A stretch of 64,000 nt of DNA from Gammaproteobacteria bacterium (lineage in GTDB: Bacteria; Pseudomonadota; Gammaproteobacteria; Pseudomonadales; Pseudomonadaceae). The stretch covers positions 170,924 through 234,923 of the forward strand of contig JAMCWB010000005.1 in assembly GCA_023475025.1 (NCBI GenBank), read 5' to 3'. The translations under genes and the position numbers were made by a program. The notes below the pieces were generated by a model. The model ran no database searches. It worked only from the letters and a program-made list of their open reading frames with translations, and was not told where the DNA came from. Each line of letters begins with the position of its first letter. The first letter of the stretch is position 1. Shown one piece after another: positions 33,581 to 42,441 of this stretch.

Positions 33581-34480
33581 ATGAGTGAGATCCGCGCATT
33601 GAGTTACTTTGTTGCACAGATTGATGATGTGCAAAAGTGGCAGCGGTACGCCGAAGATGTGCTCGGCATGATGACCCATGAAGCGCCAGGTGGTGGCCTC
33701 TATATCAAGATGGATGATCGTCCCTTCCGGATGCTGATTGTACCCGGCACGCCGGCGCGCTACCTCGCCTCTGGTTGGGAATTGGCTAACAAGACGGCCT
33801 TTGACGCCATGCTGGCCAAACTGGACCAGCTGAATGTGTCCTATGAGCGAATGGATGCTGAGTTTTGCACTCTGCGCGGTGTCAATGAAGCTGTCACCCT
33901 GCAAGACCCCTCCGGTAACCAGCATGAATTGACCTGGGGTTACCTGTCTGATTGTGCGCCGTTTGTTTCCCCTCAGGGTGTCCCGCGCTTCCTGACGGGC
34001 GATATGGGGATGGGGCATACCGTTATGCCGGCCCCTGACTTTGATAAGTGCGCAACATTCTACCGTGACGTCATGGGCTTTGAGATTTCTGACATTTTCA
34101 ATTTCCGCCCGGCTCCTGACGCGCCTCCTGTGCGTATCCATTTCATGCATTGCGCTAACACCAGACACCACAGCCTGGCCATTGCTGAATATGACGTGCC
34201 GAGCAAATGCGTTCACGTGATGGTTGAAGTTGACTCCATGACGGAAGTCGGGCGCGCGCATGACCGCCGTATTGCGAATGATGTACCGCTTTCAGCCACT
34301 CTGGGCCAGCACCTCAACGACAAGATGACGTCTTTCTACATGAAAACACCGTCAGGTTTTGATCTTGAGTTTGGCTGGGGCGGTCTGCAGGTCGACTGGC
34401 AGCAGCACACCGCATTTGAATTCACCAGTGTGAGTATTTGGGGCCACGACTTTGGTGTTGGCCAGCAAGGGGAAGAGTAA
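33581..34480 (+). CDS. hsaC: Extradiol dioxygenase, HsaC/TesB-like
   Basis: 299-aa two-domain type I extradiol dioxygenase with AAGGAG upstream. Likely Fe(II) ligands are His146 (GMGHTVM), His212 (KCVHVMVEV) and Glu263 (FDLEFGWGG); His196/His197 (NTRHHSLA) supplies the acid-base His. The length and spacing match BphC/HsaC. In steroid catabolism it cleaves ring A of 3,4-DHSA to 4,9-DSHA. It overlaps the ipdA start by TAATG, so the ring A cleavage gene is translationally joined to ring C/D genes. The hydrolase for its product is at 18204-19037. Confidence 0.9.
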   Translation: MSEIRALSYFVAQIDDVQKWQRYAEDVLGMMTHEAPGGGLYIKMDDRPFRMLIVPGTPARYLASGWELANKTAFDAMLAKLDQLNVSYERMDAEFCTLRGVNEAVTLQDPSGNQHELTWGYLSDCAPFVSPQGVPRFLTGDMGMGHTVMPAPDFDKCATFYRDVMGFEISDIFNFRPAPDAPPVRIHFMHCANTRHHSLAIAEYDVPSKCVHVMVEVDSMTEVGRAHDRRIANDVPLSATLGQHLNDKMTSFYMKTPSGFDLEFGWGGLQVDWQQHTAFEFTSVSIWGHDFGVGQQGEE

Positions 34481-35355
34481 TGAACAAGTTGATGACAGCT
34501 GCCGATGCAGTGGGCTATCTACAGGATGGCATGACCATCGGGTTTGGTGGTTGGGGCCCTCGGCGTAAGCCCATGGCAATTGTGCGGGAAATTCTACGTT
34601 CAGACGTAAAAGATCTCACGGTAGTTGCCTATGGTGGTCCTGAGGTGGGCATGTTGTGTGCGGCAGGCAAGGTCAAAAAGCTGATTTTTGGTTTTGCCAC
34701 CATGGATGCAATTCCGCTTGAGCCTTATTTCCGCAAGGTGCGCCAGGCTGGAACCCTTGATGTCATGGAGCTGGATGAAGGTCTGTTCCAGTGGGGGTTG
34801 AAAGCTGCAGCTATGCGCCTGCCTTTCTTGCCAGCGCGGGCAGGCTTGGCGACTGACGTGCTGACACATAACCCTGAGTTGAAGTTGATCAGCTCCCCTT
34901 ACGCTGATGGTGAAGTTTTGCTTGCCATGCCGGCACTGAATCTTGATGTCGCTTTTGTTCATGTCAATCGAGCAGACAAGCTGGGTAATACCCTGGTGAC
35001 TGGGCACGACGTTTATTTTGACCACCACGTTGCACGCGCTGCCAAGCAGTGTTTCGTTTCGGCAGAAGTGGTTGAGGACAAGCTGGAGCTGGATGCAGCA
35101 ACCGCCCGGTTCAGTACCTTTGAGCGTTCGCTGGTTACGGGTGTCGTTGCTGCGCCACTGGGCGCGCACCCGACCAGTTGCGGTCCTGAATATGGTTGGG
35201 ACATGCAACACCTCAAACAGTATAGCGACAGTGCTAATGCCGATGATGGTTGGCAGGAGTATGTGTCGACTTTCATTACCTGTTCAGAAGCCGATTACCA
35301 AGAGCGTAATGGCGGTACTGAACGGATCAGCAGTCTGCCACTGCCAACATTCTGA
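34480..35355 (+). CDS. ipdA: IpdA-like CoA-transferase-family subunit (ring C cleavage)
   Basis: 291 aa from the ATG at 34480, overlapping the hsaC stop. Family I CoA-transferase alpha-type fold: DGMTIGFGGWGPRRKPMA, VVAYGGPEVGML, LDVMELDEGLFQWGLKAA. In Mtb, IpdAB does not transfer CoA but hydrolyses the last steroid ring in COCHEA-CoA. The order ipdA-ipdB with echA20- and ipdC-type genes next to it matches Mtb Rv3550-Rv3553, which makes this role far likelier than glutaconate metabolism. Confidence 0.88.
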   Translation: MNKLMTAADAVGYLQDGMTIGFGGWGPRRKPMAIVREILRSDVKDLTVVAYGGPEVGMLCAAGKVKKLIFGFATMDAIPLEPYFRKVRQAGTLDVMELDEGLFQWGLKAAAMRLPFLPARAGLATDVLTHNPELKLISSPYADGEVLLAMPALNLDVAFVHVNRADKLGNTLVTGHDVYFDHHVARAAKQCFVSAEVVEDKLELDAATARFSTFERSLVTGVVAAPLGAHPTSCGPEYGWDMQHLKQYSDSANADDGWQEYVSTFITCSEADYQERNGGTERISSLPLPTF

Positions 35356-35365
35356 GGAGATTTCC

Positions 35366-36175
35366 ATGAGCAAGCCTGAATTCAGCCTGGCTGAACTGAT
35401 GATCGTCGCCGCCTCGGAAGCCTGGCGTGGTAATGGTGAGTTACTTGCCTCGGGGTTGGGGATCATTCCGCGTTTGGGTGCGAGCCTGGCCAAGGTAACC
35501 CATAGTCCTGAGCTTTTGATGACAGATAGCGAAGCGTATCTGGTTGAAGAGCCGATTCCAGTCGGCCCGCGCGGTGACTATGTGCCCAAGTATTCCGGCT
35601 ACATGCCCTTTGAGCGCGTATTTGACTGTGTCTGGCACGGTAAGCGACATGCCATGGTAGGGCCAACCCAGATTGACCGTTGGGCGCAAAGTAACCTGTC
35701 TGTTGTCGGCGATTACCATAAGCCTAAGGTTGCCATGTTGGGCGTCCGTGGTTTGCCGGGTAACAGCATCAACCATATCAATTCGTTTTTTGTTCCTAAT
35801 CACAGTAAGCGTGCCTTTGTCGCTGGCGAGGTTGACATGGTCTCGGGTGTTGGCTTCAACCCCGAGCGTTGGGCGCCAGGTGTGCGCAATGATCTGATGG
35901 GTATTGGTGTCGCTGTTACTGACTTGTGTGTGATGGATTGGCAGGGCCCGGATAACGCACCACGGGTTGTTTCGCTGCATCCTGGCGTAGATTTTGATCT
36001 GGTTCAGGAGCGCACAGGATTTACCTTGCTGAAAGCCGAGAATTTGAAGGAAACAGCACATCCAACGGTGGAACAGTTAGCCCTCATTCAGCGGCTGGAT
36101 CCGCATAACCTGCGAGCCAAGCAACTCAAAGGTAATCCGGCAGGCGTGCGAACTGCCGAGGAGTTGCGCGCATGA
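35366..36175 (+). CDS. ipdB: IpdB-like CoA-transferase-family subunit
   Basis: 269 aa from the ATG at 35366 with TGAGGAG upstream; longer in-frame extensions overlap ipdA and lack a ribosome site. It has the beta-type subunit features (ASGLGIIPRLGASLAK, LGVRGLPGNSINHINSFFVP, VTDLCVMDW). It forms the hydrolase with IpdA. Its stop overlaps the next gene by 4 bp. Confidence 0.88.
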   Translation: MSKPEFSLAELMIVAASEAWRGNGELLASGLGIIPRLGASLAKVTHSPELLMTDSEAYLVEEPIPVGPRGDYVPKYSGYMPFERVFDCVWHGKRHAMVGPTQIDRWAQSNLSVVGDYHKPKVAMLGVRGLPGNSINHINSFFVPNHSKRAFVAGEVDMVSGVGFNPERWAPGVRNDLMGIGVAVTDLCVMDWQGPDNAPRVVSLHPGVDFDLVQERTGFTLLKAENLKETAHPTVEQLALIQRLDPHNLRAKQLKGNPAGVRTAEELRA

Positions 36176-37086
36176 GTTCCCAGGATGAGTTCGTCAATCG
36201 GGAAGATACAGCCGTTTACGAAACCGAGGAACCGGTTAGTTATCGGGTCGAGAACGGCATTGCTATCGTCACCATGAGTCGCCCGAAATACAACAATGTG
36301 CAGAACTCGCAAATGACCTATGCGCTGGATGATTGTTTCCGGTGCGCCATAAATGATGATGCGGTCAAGGTCATTGTGTTGTGCTCAACCGGAAAACATT
36401 TTTCTGCTGGTCATGATATTGGCACCCCCGGACGCGATGTGACTAAATCCTTCGAGCACAAGCATTTGTGGTGGGACCACACCAATAAACCCGGTGGTGA
36501 ATTCCTCTATGTGCGTGAACAGGAAGTCTATCTGAACATGTGCCGTCGCTGGCGCGACATGCCTAAACCAACCATTGCGATGGTACAGGGTGGATGTATT
36601 GCCGGTGGCCTGATGCTGGCCTGGGTGTGCGATCTGATTGTGGCAAGTGATGATGCTTTTTTCCAGGATCCTGTCGTCCGTATGGGTATTCCTGGTGTTG
36701 AGTACTTTGCGCATGCCTTTGAAATGCACCCTCGCATTGCCAAAGAGTTTCTATTTCTGGGTGAGCGCATGCCGGCACAGCGTGCCTATGAACTGGGCAT
36801 GGTCAATCGTGTGGTTGCTCGTGATGACCTGGAGTCAGCGACGCTGGATATTGCGCAGCGTATTGCTCAGCAACCCCGCATGGGTCTTGCCTTGACCAAG
36901 CAGGCTGTCAATCACATTGAAGACCTGCAGGGTAAGCGCACTGGTATGGAAGCTGTTTTTGCCTGGCACCACTTTGCCCATGTTCACAATGAACAGGTGT
37001 CTGGCGACAAGCTGGGTGGCTTTGACGGCAAGGCCATGGCGTCAGCGAATAAAGCCCAGGCTGAAAAGTCAGGAGGCAAGTCCTGA
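36172..37086 (+). CDS. Enoyl-CoA hydratase/crotonase family
   Basis: 304-aa crotonase with an N-terminal extension of ~20 residues and a long insert after the first oxyanion segment (GKHFSAGHDIGTPGRDVTKS). The second oxyanion segment is VQGGCIAGGLMLAWVCDL. Start overlaps ipdB by ATGA and the end overlaps ipdC. It is longer than EchA20-type proteins (compare 38198-38950) and may hydrate the enoyl-CoA in the propionate side chain of HIP-CoA or a later ring product. The exact step is not readable. Confidence 0.8.
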   Translation: MSSQDEFVNREDTAVYETEEPVSYRVENGIAIVTMSRPKYNNVQNSQMTYALDDCFRCAINDDAVKVIVLCSTGKHFSAGHDIGTPGRDVTKSFEHKHLWWDHTNKPGGEFLYVREQEVYLNMCRRWRDMPKPTIAMVQGGCIAGGLMLAWVCDLIVASDDAFFQDPVVRMGIPGVEYFAHAFEMHPRIAKEFLFLGERMPAQRAYELGMVNRVVARDDLESATLDIAQRIAQQPRMGLALTKQAVNHIEDLQGKRTGMEAVFAWHHFAHVHNEQVSGDKLGGFDGKAMASANKAQAEKSGGKS

Positions 37087-38201
37087 TGAGTATCCTGCAG
37101 ACAAGGTTGACTGAGGCGCTGGGTTGCCGTTATCCGATCATTCAGACTGCAATGGGATGGGTGTCAGACGCTAATTTGGTTATTGCTACGACCAGGGCGG
37201 GTGGCTTTGGCTTTCTGGCCGGAGCAACCATTGCTGCAGACCAGCTTGAAGATGAAATCAAGAAAGTCATTGCGGCTACTGGCGGGAGTCAGTTTGGCCT
37301 CAATTTTCACATGTTCCAGGATAACGCTGCCCAATGTGTTGATCTGGCTATCAAGTACCGTTTGCGTGCCGTCAGCTACGGCCGCGGCCCCGATAAACAG
37401 ACCATCCAGCGTTTCAAGGATGCCGGTGTGTTGTGCATTCCGACTGTGGGTGCCGTTAAGCATGCCGTGAAAGCAGTCGAGCTGGGTGCTGACATGATCA
37501 CCATCCAGGGTGGTGAAGGCGGTGGGCATACCGGTGGTGTGCCAACAACGATTTTGTTGCCGCAAGTGCTTGATGCCGTGTCAGTACCCGTGATTGCAGC
37601 CGGTGGGTTCTCCACCGGTCGTGGATTGGCCGCAGCGCTGGCCGCTGGGGCGGAGGGTATCGCGATGGGCACACGTTTCATGATGACCAGCGATTCGCCG
37701 ACTCCGGCGGCAACCATGCAGCGGTATCTGGCAACCAAGGATACCCAGCAGATTCGGGTGACGCTGGCGGTTGATGGTATGCGGCATCGCATGGTCGACA
37801 ACCCCTTTATCAAGAAACTCGAATCGGCCAGCCCGATGGGACGCTTGTGGATTGCCTTGAACAGTGCTCGCAAGTGGAAAGCCCAGACGGGGATGAGTAC
37901 CGGCCATATGTTGAAAACCTTCTTCAAGGCTATCAAGGATGACCCTGCAGCTATGTCTCAGGTTGTTATGGCCGCGAATCAGCCTGTTCTTCTGCAGCGC
38001 TCCATGGTTGAAGGTTTTCCGGATGAGGGTATTTTGCCCAGCGGCCAGGTCGCTGCCGCGATTGACCAGTTACAGAGTTGCCAGGAGGTTATCGAGGGCA
38101 TTGCCAGCGAAGCCGAACAGTGCCTGCATAAACTTTATCAAAGAATGCCTATTACGCCTTCGCCGTCTGGCGATGGCGTAGAGGGGAGAGCCCAAGCATG
38201 A
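37086..38201 (+). CDS. ipdC: IpdC-like flavin-dependent enzyme (nitronate monooxygenase family)
   Basis: 371-aa TIM-barrel flavoprotein: PIIQTAMGWVSDANLV at the N-terminus, QGGEGGGHTGG phosphate loop (~140) and IAAGGFSTGRGLAAALAAGAEG. IpdC of Mtb acts on a HIP-derived CoA ester to introduce the ring double bond needed for EchA20 hydrolysis. The gene lies between two crotonases directly after ipdAB, in an Mtb-like set. The last ~16 codons (ITPSPSGDGVEGRAQA) are encoded by a DNA hairpin and look like an added tail. Confidence 0.87.
   Translation: MSILQTRLTEALGCRYPIIQTAMGWVSDANLVIATTRAGGFGFLAGATIAADQLEDEIKKVIAATGGSQFGLNFHMFQDNAAQCVDLAIKYRLRAVSYGRGPDKQTIQRFKDAGVLCIPTVGAVKHAVKAVELGADMITIQGGEGGGHTGGVPTTILLPQVLDAVSVPVIAAGGFSTGRGLAAALAAGAEGIAMGTRFMMTSDSPTPAATMQRYLATKDTQQIRVTLAVDGMRHRMVDNPFIKKLESASPMGRLWIALNSARKWKAQTGMSTGHMLKTFFKAIKDDPAAMSQVVMAANQPVLLQRSMVEGFPDEGILPSGQVAAAIDQLQSCQEVIEGIASEAEQCLHKLYQRMPITPSPSGDGVEGRAQA
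38153..38180. repeat. Hairpin inside the 3' end of ipdC
   Basis: TACGCCTTCGCC-GTCT-GGCGATGGCGTA: 12-bp arms with one T-T mismatch, lying inside the ipdC reading frame 21 bp before its stop and just ahead of the echA20-like start. It may be a small inserted palindrome or an mRNA processing hairpin. Confidence 0.7.
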
Positions 38202-38950
38202 CAACAGCATTTAACAGTGAGATTTCCTCCGGTATTGCCGAACTGGTTATTAACAAGCCACCAGTTAATGCACTGGATAGTAATGAATGGCTTGCGTTGG
38301 CCGCCGAAATTGATGCACTCGGGGCGAACCCTGATGTGCGTGTCGTGATCATTCGTTCTGAGGGTAGAGGGTTCTGCGCGGGAGTGGATATCAAGGAGCT
38401 TGATGCGCACCCGGAACTGATTGTGAAGGTCAACGCAGGTAACTACGCCACCTTCAAGGCCATTCACCGTTGTCAGGTGCCGGTCATAGTTGCTGTGCAC
38501 GGTTTCGTTCTGGGCGGCGGTATTGGTATGACCGGCGCAGCAGACATTGTAATTGCTTCACGTTGCGCAACGTTCGCCCTGCCTGAGGTAGATCGCGGCG
38601 CTATGGGTGGCGGTGCGCACTTGCAACGCCTGTTTCCGGTCCAAAAAGTCCGCTACATGTTCTTTACCGGTGAAGCTGTGTCGGCCCCGGACGCCATGCA
38701 ATATGGTTTTATCGAGCGCCTGGTAGAGCGTGATGAGCTGGCTGCGACTGCGCGTGAAGTTGCCGGCAAGATTGCTGCCAAAAGCCCTGCCATGATCCGG
38801 ATTGCCAAGGAAGCACTCAACGGCATCGAGGATGGAAACCTGGAAGACAAGTACCGCTGGGAGCAAGGCTTCACCCTCGAGGCCTACACCATGCCTGATT
38901 CTGCCGAAACCCGCCGCGCCTTCGTAGAAAAACGCGATGCCAGCTTCTGA
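38198..38950 (+). CDS. echA20: EchA20-like crotonase, ring D hydrolase candidate
   Basis: 250-aa crotonase starting 4 bp inside ipdC. Oxyanion segments GRGFCAGVDIKELDAHP (~60-76) and VHGFVLGGGIGMTGAADIV (~100-118); PEVDRGAMGGGAHLQRLFP follows in the catalytic loop. Size and these segments fit EchA20, which hydrolyses ring D of the bicyclic steroid product to make COCHEA-CoA for IpdAB. Its neighbours are ipdA, ipdB and ipdC. Confidence is high for the family and good for the role. Confidence 0.83.
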   Translation: MTTAFNSEISSGIAELVINKPPVNALDSNEWLALAAEIDALGANPDVRVVIIRSEGRGFCAGVDIKELDAHPELIVKVNAGNYATFKAIHRCQVPVIVAVHGFVLGGGIGMTGAADIVIASRCATFALPEVDRGAMGGGAHLQRLFPVQKVRYMFFTGEAVSAPDAMQYGFIERLVERDELAATAREVAGKIAAKSPAMIRIAKEALNGIEDGNLEDKYRWEQGFTLEAYTMPDSAETRRAFVEKRDASF

Positions 38951-38960
38951 GAGTAATGCC

Positions 38961-40127
38961 ATGCAACTTAACTATACCGATAGACAAAAAGCTTTTCGTG
39001 CAGAAGTCAGAGCCTGGCTGGCAGACAACATTCCGTCTGAACCGCTGTCCAGTTATGACACCCGCGAAGGGTTTGAAGAACACCGTGCATGGGAGCGGAA
39101 GCTCTATGACAGTCGCTGGTCAATGGTTATGTGGCCAGAACACCTGGGTGGCCGTGGCTCTGACCTGATTGAGTGGCTGATTTTTGAAGAAGAATACTAT
39201 GCCGCCAACGCACCGATGCGTGTGAATCAGAATGGTCAGTTACTGCTGGGGCCAACCCTGATGGAGTTTGGTACCGAGGAGCAAAAGCGCCACTTTTTAC
39301 CGCGTATCGCTTCCAGTGAGGATATGTGGGCGCAAGGCTGGTCAGAGCCGAATGCGGGTTCTGATATGGCGGCTATTGGCAGTAAAGCCATTCTGGACGG
39401 TGACCACTATGTCGTTAACGGTCAGAAAACCTGGTCAACGCGGGCAATTTTTGCTGATTGGACCTTTGGCTTGTTTCGCAGTGACCCACAAAGCAAACGC
39501 CACCACGGCCTGACTTATTTGATGGTACCGCTGGATAGCCCGGGTGTGACTATCCGTCCTATCAAGGCGCTGAACGGCAAAGAAGCCTTCGCTGAAATCT
39601 TCTTCGACGATGTGCGTGTACCCGTTGAGCATCGCATCGGTGCTGAAGGGCAGGGCTGGCATGTGGCGATGGCTACAGCGGGTTTTGAGCGAGGGCTGTT
39701 GTTACGCTCACCTGCGCGCTTCCAGCAAACGGCCAAACGTTTGATTGATCTGTACAAAGCTCATCCGCAAGTGGCAGAGCGCGACCCTGGGGTTCGTGAT
39801 GCTGTGATCGAGAGTTGGATGGGGGCAGAGGCTTATGCGCAGGCTGCCTACCATACTGTTGGCCTGGTAGAAAAAGGCGCCAAAATTGGCGCGGAAGCCA
39901 GTATCAACAAGGTCGTCTGGTCTGAGCTGGATCTCAAAATGCATGAGACGGCCATGCGGATTTTGGGTGCCTTCGGGGAGCTTCGTGGCTCAGCACCAGA
40001 AGCGGTCGATGCCGGTAGTTGGCTCGAAGGCTTCCTGTTTGCCCAGGCCGGCCCTATTTATGCCGGCACCAACGAAATCCAGCGCAATATCGTCGCCGAG
40101 CGCATGCTCGGGCTGCCCAAAGCCTGA
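38961..40127 (+). CDS. Acyl-CoA dehydrogenase, catalytic-type subunit (HIP branch)
   Basis: 388 aa from the ATG at 38961 (GAGAG upstream, weak). WSEPNAGSDMAAIGSKA, TWSTRAIFADWTFGLF, FDDVRVPVEHRIGAEGQGW and C-terminal YAGTNEIQRNIVAERMLG. It is followed 11 bp later by a degenerate partner. Located directly after ipd/echA20-type genes, it resembles the FadE30-FadE33 group acting on HIP-CoA or on the open-chain product after ring cleavage. Confidence 0.82.
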   Translation: MQLNYTDRQKAFRAEVRAWLADNIPSEPLSSYDTREGFEEHRAWERKLYDSRWSMVMWPEHLGGRGSDLIEWLIFEEEYYAANAPMRVNQNGQLLLGPTLMEFGTEEQKRHFLPRIASSEDMWAQGWSEPNAGSDMAAIGSKAILDGDHYVVNGQKTWSTRAIFADWTFGLFRSDPQSKRHHGLTYLMVPLDSPGVTIRPIKALNGKEAFAEIFFDDVRVPVEHRIGAEGQGWHVAMATAGFERGLLLRSPARFQQTAKRLIDLYKAHPQVAERDPGVRDAVIESWMGAEAYAQAAYHTVGLVEKGAKIGAEASINKVVWSELDLKMHETAMRILGAFGELRGSAPEAVDAGSWLEGFLFAQAGPIYAGTNEIQRNIVAERMLGLPKA

Positions 40128-40138
40128 AGGAGCTGATG

Positions 40139-41197
40139 ATGGACTTTACTTTTACTGATGATCAGCTGGCTTTTCGTGAAGCAATCAGCCGTTTTCTGAT
40201 GACCGAAGCACCCCCTGAAATGTTGCGTGAAATCTGGGAAACGGAAGAAGGTCGTTCGCCGGAAATGCGTCGCAAGATGGCAGATCAGGGTCTCACTGCC
40301 CTGTCGGTTCCTGAAGCCCAGGGTGGCTTGGGTATGGACGACATAGCCTGGTCGTTACTGACCCAGGAACTCGGCTATTACGCGATTGCCGACTCGATGG
40401 CAGATACCGCCTATGTTGCTACAGGGCTGTTAGCTCAGTTACCCGACAATACCCCGCGCCGTGATGAGTTGTTGGCCAGGATTGCCGAAGGTGATGTGCG
40501 CATTGCTGTGGCGCATTCTGTTAACCCATTGGTGGCGGATGTGCATTTGGCTGATGTTGTGCTGTTGGAGCATCAAGGAGCCGTTCATGCACTGCCGCGT
40601 GAGCAGCTTGGCTACGAGCGCAACCCCAGTATTGATAGTTCGCGTCGATTGAGTCGCATTAATGCTAACCCGACTGCAGAAACCTGTCTGGTCGCAGCAG
40701 ACCAGGGTCAAGTGATCTGGGCTCAGACGCTGAATCGCGGTGCGTTGGCTGTGGCAGGTCAAAGTCTTGGTCTGGCTCAGCGCATGCTCGATCTGTCCGT
40801 TGATTACGTGGTGCAGCGCAAGCAGTTTGGCAAGCAGATTGGTAGCTTTCAGGCGGTAAAACACAAACTGGCTGACGTCGCCGGGAAAATCGAGTTTGCC
40901 AAGCCCGTCTTGTATCGCGCTGCGCATGCATTGGCCAAGGGTGAGTCTACTGTCGACCTGAATGTGTCCCATGCCAAGCTGGTTTGCTGCGAGGCGGCCT
41001 GGTTGGCGGCAAAGCATGGTATCCAGGTTCATGGTGCTATGGGCTACACCTGGGAAGTGGATCTGCAAATGTTCATGAAGCGCGCCTGGGCACTCGACTC
41101 GTCCTGGGGCGATCGTGCTTTCCATAACTCACGTGTTGCCAATGCCGTTCTGGCAGATGACGCCCGCGTTGGCCCACAATTTACCTTTGGGGAATAA
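40139..41197 (+). CDS. Acyl-CoA dehydrogenase, degenerate partner subunit
   Basis: 352 aa, ATG at 40139 with AAGGAG 6 bases upstream (ATG at 40136 is possible). It has RKQFGKQIGSFQAVKHKLADV and VHGAMGYTWEVDLQMFMKR, but the GTxEIQR place reads LDSSWGDRAFHNSR. It starts 11 bp after the catalytic-type subunit and should form a heterotetramer with it. Confidence 0.82.
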   Translation: MDFTFTDDQLAFREAISRFLMTEAPPEMLREIWETEEGRSPEMRRKMADQGLTALSVPEAQGGLGMDDIAWSLLTQELGYYAIADSMADTAYVATGLLAQLPDNTPRRDELLARIAEGDVRIAVAHSVNPLVADVHLADVVLLEHQGAVHALPREQLGYERNPSIDSSRRLSRINANPTAETCLVAADQGQVIWAQTLNRGALAVAGQSLGLAQRMLDLSVDYVVQRKQFGKQIGSFQAVKHKLADVAGKIEFAKPVLYRAAHALAKGESTVDLNVSHAKLVCCEAAWLAAKHGIQVHGAMGYTWEVDLQMFMKRAWALDSSWGDRAFHNSRVANAVLADDARVGPQFTFGE

Positions 41198-41201
41198 GCT
41201 C

Positions 41202-42353
41202 ATGCCAGAAGCCTATATTGTTGATGCCTTGCGCAGCCCCACGGGCAAACGTAAAGGATCACTCGCCAACATTCATGCCATTGACCTGGGGGCGCATGTT
41301 CTCAAGGCACTGGTAGAACGCAATGGTATTCCAGCTGATGAATACGATGATGTGATCTTCGGATGTGTTGACACCATTGGTTCTCAGGCAGCCGACATTG
41401 CGCGGACCAGTTGGCTTGCTGCAGGCTTGCCGCTCAATGTACCCGGGACCACTGTTGATCGTCAGTGTGGTTCCTCCCAGCAGGCGCTGCACTTCGCCGC
41501 TCAGGCGATCATGAGCGGTACTCAGGATGTGATTGCGGTTGGTGGTGTGCAAACCATGACGCAAATTCCGATTTCATCCGCCATGCTGGCCGGCCAGCCA
41601 TTGGGTTTCCCGGATCCTTTTTCCGGGAGTACGGGTTGGCAGAGCCGCTTTGGCAACCAGCCGGTGAATCAGTTTTACGCTGCTCAACGTATTGCAACCC
41701 ATTGGGGTCTTTCGCGCGCTGATATGGAAGCCTTTGCTTTGCAAAGCCATGAGCGTGCCTTGGCTGCCATTAATGCCGGGCACTTTACGCGGGAAATCGT
41801 TCCGCTTAACGGGCTGGCACAGGATGAAACGCCGCGACAGACCACGCTGGAAAAAATGGCCAGTCTTGATCCGGTTGATCCCGAGTTTCCTGATATCACT
41901 GCTGCGGTATCCAGTCAGACCTGTGATGCCTCTTCAGCCCTGCTTGTTGTTTCCGAGCAGGCACTGCAGCGATATCAACTAACCCCACGTGCGCGTATTC
42001 ATCACCTGAGTGTGCGTGGGGATTGCCCAATCTGGCACTTGACCGCACCGATCGAGGCCACTCGATTTGCACTGCGTAAAGCCGGAATGCAGATGTCAGA
42101 CATTGATCGCGTCGAGATCAACGAAGCCTTTGCTTCTGTGGTTATGGCTTGGCAAAAAGAACTGGATTACGACCCGGCGAGAACCAATACCGTCGGTGGC
42201 GCCATTGCGCTGGGTCACCCTCTGGGTGCTACCGGTAGCAAGTTGATGACTACCTTGTTGCATGAGTTGGAAAGAAGCGGTGGCCGTTATGGTCTGCAGA
42301 CCATGTGTGAAGGTGGCGGCCAGGCCAACGTTACTATTATCGAGCGACTTTAA
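41202..42353 (+). CDS. Thiolase, FadA6-like
   Basis: 383 aa from the ATG at 41202, 4 bp after the previous stop; longer in-frame starts lie inside that gene. True thiolase signatures: nucleophile Cys in VDRQCGSSQQAL (~89), NEAFASVVMAW, GHPLGATGSK and the second Cys in MCEGGGQANVT. In the HIP pathway a FadA6-type thiolase splits a C/D-ring-derived beta-ketoacyl-CoA. It is one of two true thiolases in this operon (the other is 47016-48218). Confidence 0.83.
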   Translation: MPEAYIVDALRSPTGKRKGSLANIHAIDLGAHVLKALVERNGIPADEYDDVIFGCVDTIGSQAADIARTSWLAAGLPLNVPGTTVDRQCGSSQQALHFAAQAIMSGTQDVIAVGGVQTMTQIPISSAMLAGQPLGFPDPFSGSTGWQSRFGNQPVNQFYAAQRIATHWGLSRADMEAFALQSHERALAAINAGHFTREIVPLNGLAQDETPRQTTLEKMASLDPVDPEFPDITAAVSSQTCDASSALLVVSEQALQRYQLTPRARIHHLSVRGDCPIWHLTAPIEATRFALRKAGMQMSDIDRVEINEAFASVVMAWQKELDYDPARTNTVGGAIALGHPLGATGSKLMTTLLHELERSGGRYGLQTMCEGGGQANVTIIERL

Positions 42354-42441
42354 GTCAGCCTAAGACAGTTTCCGTGAGTCGTGAATCAGGCCATTTCCTG
42401 CAATGGTCTGGTGCTCTTCGACCCGGTGAAAGGAGAACACG

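Noticed and set aside
34480..36175. Glutaconate or 3-oxoadipate CoA-transferase
   Set aside because: The subunits have that fold, but the neighbours (hsaC-, ipdC- and echA20-type genes) match the steroid IpdAB hydrolase locus.
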